Source: CAZUTK01 sp964623265
Lineage (GTDB): Bacteria > Electryoneota > B3-LCP
DNA: 7,754 nt
Direction of reading: 5' to 3'
Assembly: GCA_964623265.1 (NCBI GenBank)
Contig: CAZUTK010000094.1
Location: 1-7,754 of the forward strand
In this document: piece by piece, positions 6,708 to 7,754 of the stretch
Layout: each line of letters begins with the position of its first letter
Position numbering within the stretch: the first letter of the stretch is position 1
The notes under the pieces: generated by a model
Told to the model about the DNA's origin: nothing
Seen by the model: the letters and a program-made list of their open reading frames with translations, nothing else
Database searches by the model: none
Position numbers and translations under genes: made by a program

Positions 6708-7627
6708 CTTTCGCGCTCTGTTTGCTCTTGGTCCGAAAAAGCGCAGGCGAGCAGCCGGAGAATCCGGGGTGTCACGCCGGTGATCGCATCCGGAAGGTCG
6801 TCGTTGGTGGAATCACCTGCGTTCGATTCGATATAGGGCACCGGATTGCGGGTGTGCGTCCTGATGTGGATATCTTCGAAATTGCCGTGGTCTGATGTGA
6901 TGATCGCGGTGACACCCGCGGCGGCAGCGGAGTCAACAGCCGCGTTCAAGAAGCGGTGCAGCATTTCTGCGTGAGCGCGAATTTGCGCGGGAGTACCTCG
7001 ATGGCCCAGCACATCCGTCAGGAAATGTTCGTATAGAGTGAAGTGATACCTGCGGGCGATGCGGATCAGGATGCCGGCGGCATCTTCCGGAGAAAAGATG
7101 GGGATGTCCGGATAACCCTGTTCCAGCAGGATCCGATTGGTGAAGTCATGCACCAGCGCTTCCCCGCGCCGCAGTTGATCCAGGGAACGGAACGGTTGTC
7201 CGGAGGCTTTCAGGGCGTGACTGGTGACGGACAGACGGCTTGCGGGACCGGAATTTTCCGGGTGGCGGTAGGCGTTGGCGAAGGTGCCGCGAAGTCCGCA
7301 CCGATGCAGGCGGACGAAGATGCTCTTTTGCCGCAGGACTTCGATGAGTCGCTGCGTGGGAAATCCCTGCAGGTGTTTCCCCAGGAGACGCGGCGCGTTG
7401 ACGCCCGTCAGGAGCGCCGTCTGTCCGGTGGCGCTCTGCGGCAGACCTTCCACGCCGAGGGCGGCGTCCAGAGCATTCCAGGCGAGACCGGAACGGAGTC
7501 GTTCGGTTCGCATGGTGGGAAACAGATCCGGAAAAGCCGCCAACGGATTGACCGCGGGATCGGCGCTGCCGATCCCCAGACCGTCAATGAAGATCATCAA
7601 AATGGGGCGCGGGTCGGACGGCGTCAT
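6704..7627 (-). CDS. Alkaline-phosphatase-superfamily metalloenzyme, phosphomutase-like
   Basis: With the ATG at 7627 the protein has 307 residues. It is cytosolic, having no signal or membrane helix. It carries the two-metal site of the phosphoglycerate mutase/phosphopentomutase branch: FIDGLG with D15; QSATGQTALLTG (64-75), where S65 aligns with the iPGM nucleophile; TDVLGHRG with D205 and H209; TSDHGNFED with D246 and H247; and THTRNPVPYI with H258. It is much shorter than iPGM (about 510), archaeal-type ApgM (about 400) or phosphopentomutase (about 390), the difference lying mainly in the middle cap region (about 80-200). The substrate is therefore unknown; phosphatase, phosphomutase or another phosphoryl transfer are all possible. 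A GTG at 7702 would add 25 residues, but the family starts just before the DG strand, an AT-rich promoter-like patch lies at 7673-7682, and the longer form would overlap a possible divergent gene. The stop overlaps the glycosyltransferase start (ATGA), so the two form one transcription unit. Confidence 0.8.
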   Translation of the reverse strand: MTPSDPRPILMIFIDGLGIGSADPAVNPLAAFPDLFPTMRTERLRSGLAWNALDAALGVEGLPQSATGQTALLTGVNAPRLLGKHLQGFPTQRLIEVLRQKSIFVRLHRCGLRGTFANAYRHPENSGPASRLSVTSHALKASGQPFRSLDQLRRGEALVHDFTNRILLEQGYPDIPIFSPEDAAGILIRIARRYHFTLYEHFLTDVLGHRGTPAQIRAHAEMLHRFLNAAVDSAAAAGVTAIITSDHGNFEDIHIRTHTRNPVPYIESNAGDSTNDDLPDAITGVTPRILRLLACAFSDQEQTERER

Positions 7628-7670
7628 CTTCGAAATCCGGGTGAGAGAATCCTCGAGTGTGGCAGTCTGT

Positions 7671-7683
7671 AGAAATATAAAAC
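7671..7683. promoter_or_regulatory. AT-rich promoter-like patch between divergent genes
   Basis: AGAAATATAAAAC is markedly AT-rich within GC-rich DNA. On the minus strand it reads TTTTATATTTCT, giving a TATATT -10-like box (7674-7679), or TATATTTC close to the Bacteroidetes-type TAnnTTTG element. On the plus strand it reads TATAAA (7676-7681). No convincing -35 box is seen on either side. A minus-strand start some seven bases beyond the box would give the metalloenzyme a leader of about 40 bases. It may serve one or both directions; this is inferred from composition and position. Confidence 0.35.
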
Positions 7684-7691
7684 GGCAGCGG

Positions 7692-7754
7692 ATGAAATCC
7701 ACGCTTTTTCTGCTGGAAAACGGATCGCGGCAAAGAGGCGGAGCAACAGTTAGA
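7692..7754 (+). CDS. Possible 5' end of a divergent gene, perhaps carbamoyl-phosphate synthase small subunit
   Basis: An ATG at 7692 opens 21 codons that stay open to the window end: MKSTLFLLENGSRQRGG and a few more. The pattern K-S-x-L-x-L-E-N-G followed shortly by G resembles the start of CarA, the glutaminase subunit of carbamoyl-phosphate synthase (for example a start like IKSALLVLEDG). The match is only about 15 residues, so both the gene and its identity are tentative. No clear ribosome-binding site precedes it. The AT-rich patch ten bases upstream could be its promoter with a very short leader. Confidence 0.35.
   Translation, partial: MKSTLFLLENGSRQRGGATVR

Noticed and set aside
7628..7702. 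GTG start at 7702 for the metalloenzyme, adding 25 residues
   Set aside because: The added residues match no feature of the family, the stretch holds a promoter-like AT patch, and the extension would overlap the possible divergent gene.

Overview
The window reads as chromosomal DNA of a Gram-negative bacterium, probably from the FCB superphylum (Bacteroidetes relatives and candidate lineages such as KSB1, Zixibacteria or Marinimicrobia). The reasons are a PorV/PorQ-type outer-membrane barrel, a large lipoprotein built of the Asp-Pro-Asp-Gly Ig-like modules common in those lineages, and membrane glycosyltransferases fused to tetratricopeptide repeats (TPRs). The lineage is an inference from gene style; there is no rRNA or other phylogenetic marker. 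I see no tRNA, rRNA, CRISPR array, IS element or prophage gene. The DNA is fairly GC-rich and densely coding.

Layout. Plus strand, bases 1-4784: the 3' end of a PorV/PorQ-family gene; a 90-base gap with two RNA hairpins; a 757-residue lipoprotein gene; and, overlapping it by four bases (GTGA), a 643-residue polytopic membrane protein with a C-terminal TPR tail. Minus strand, bases 7627 down to 4755: a small alkaline-phosphatase-superfamily metalloenzyme, followed with a four-base ATGA overlap by a 650-residue GT-C glycosyltransferase with five TPRs. The two membrane-protein genes converge and overlap tail to tail by 30 bases, so their TPR-coding 3' ends are antisense to each other. At the right edge an AT-rich patch separates the metalloenzyme from what may be the start of a divergent gene, possibly carA.

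How the genes may work together: the barrel and lipoprotein probably act in the outer membrane. The two GT-C-like proteins are inner-membrane enzymes expected to transfer sugars from polyprenyl-linked donors on the periplasmic side, with TPR tails that may hold acceptor proteins. The metalloenzyme is cytosolic and resembles phosphomutases; its substrate is unknown. A cell-surface glycosylation or envelope theme is plausible but inferred.

The most unusual points are a near-perfect intrinsic terminator lying inside the first codons of the plus-strand membrane gene, just after the lipoprotein stop (a possible translation-coupled attenuator); the convergent overlap of two similar GT-C+TPR genes; and two apparent beta-rich insertions in the lipoprotein that may be copies of one module.
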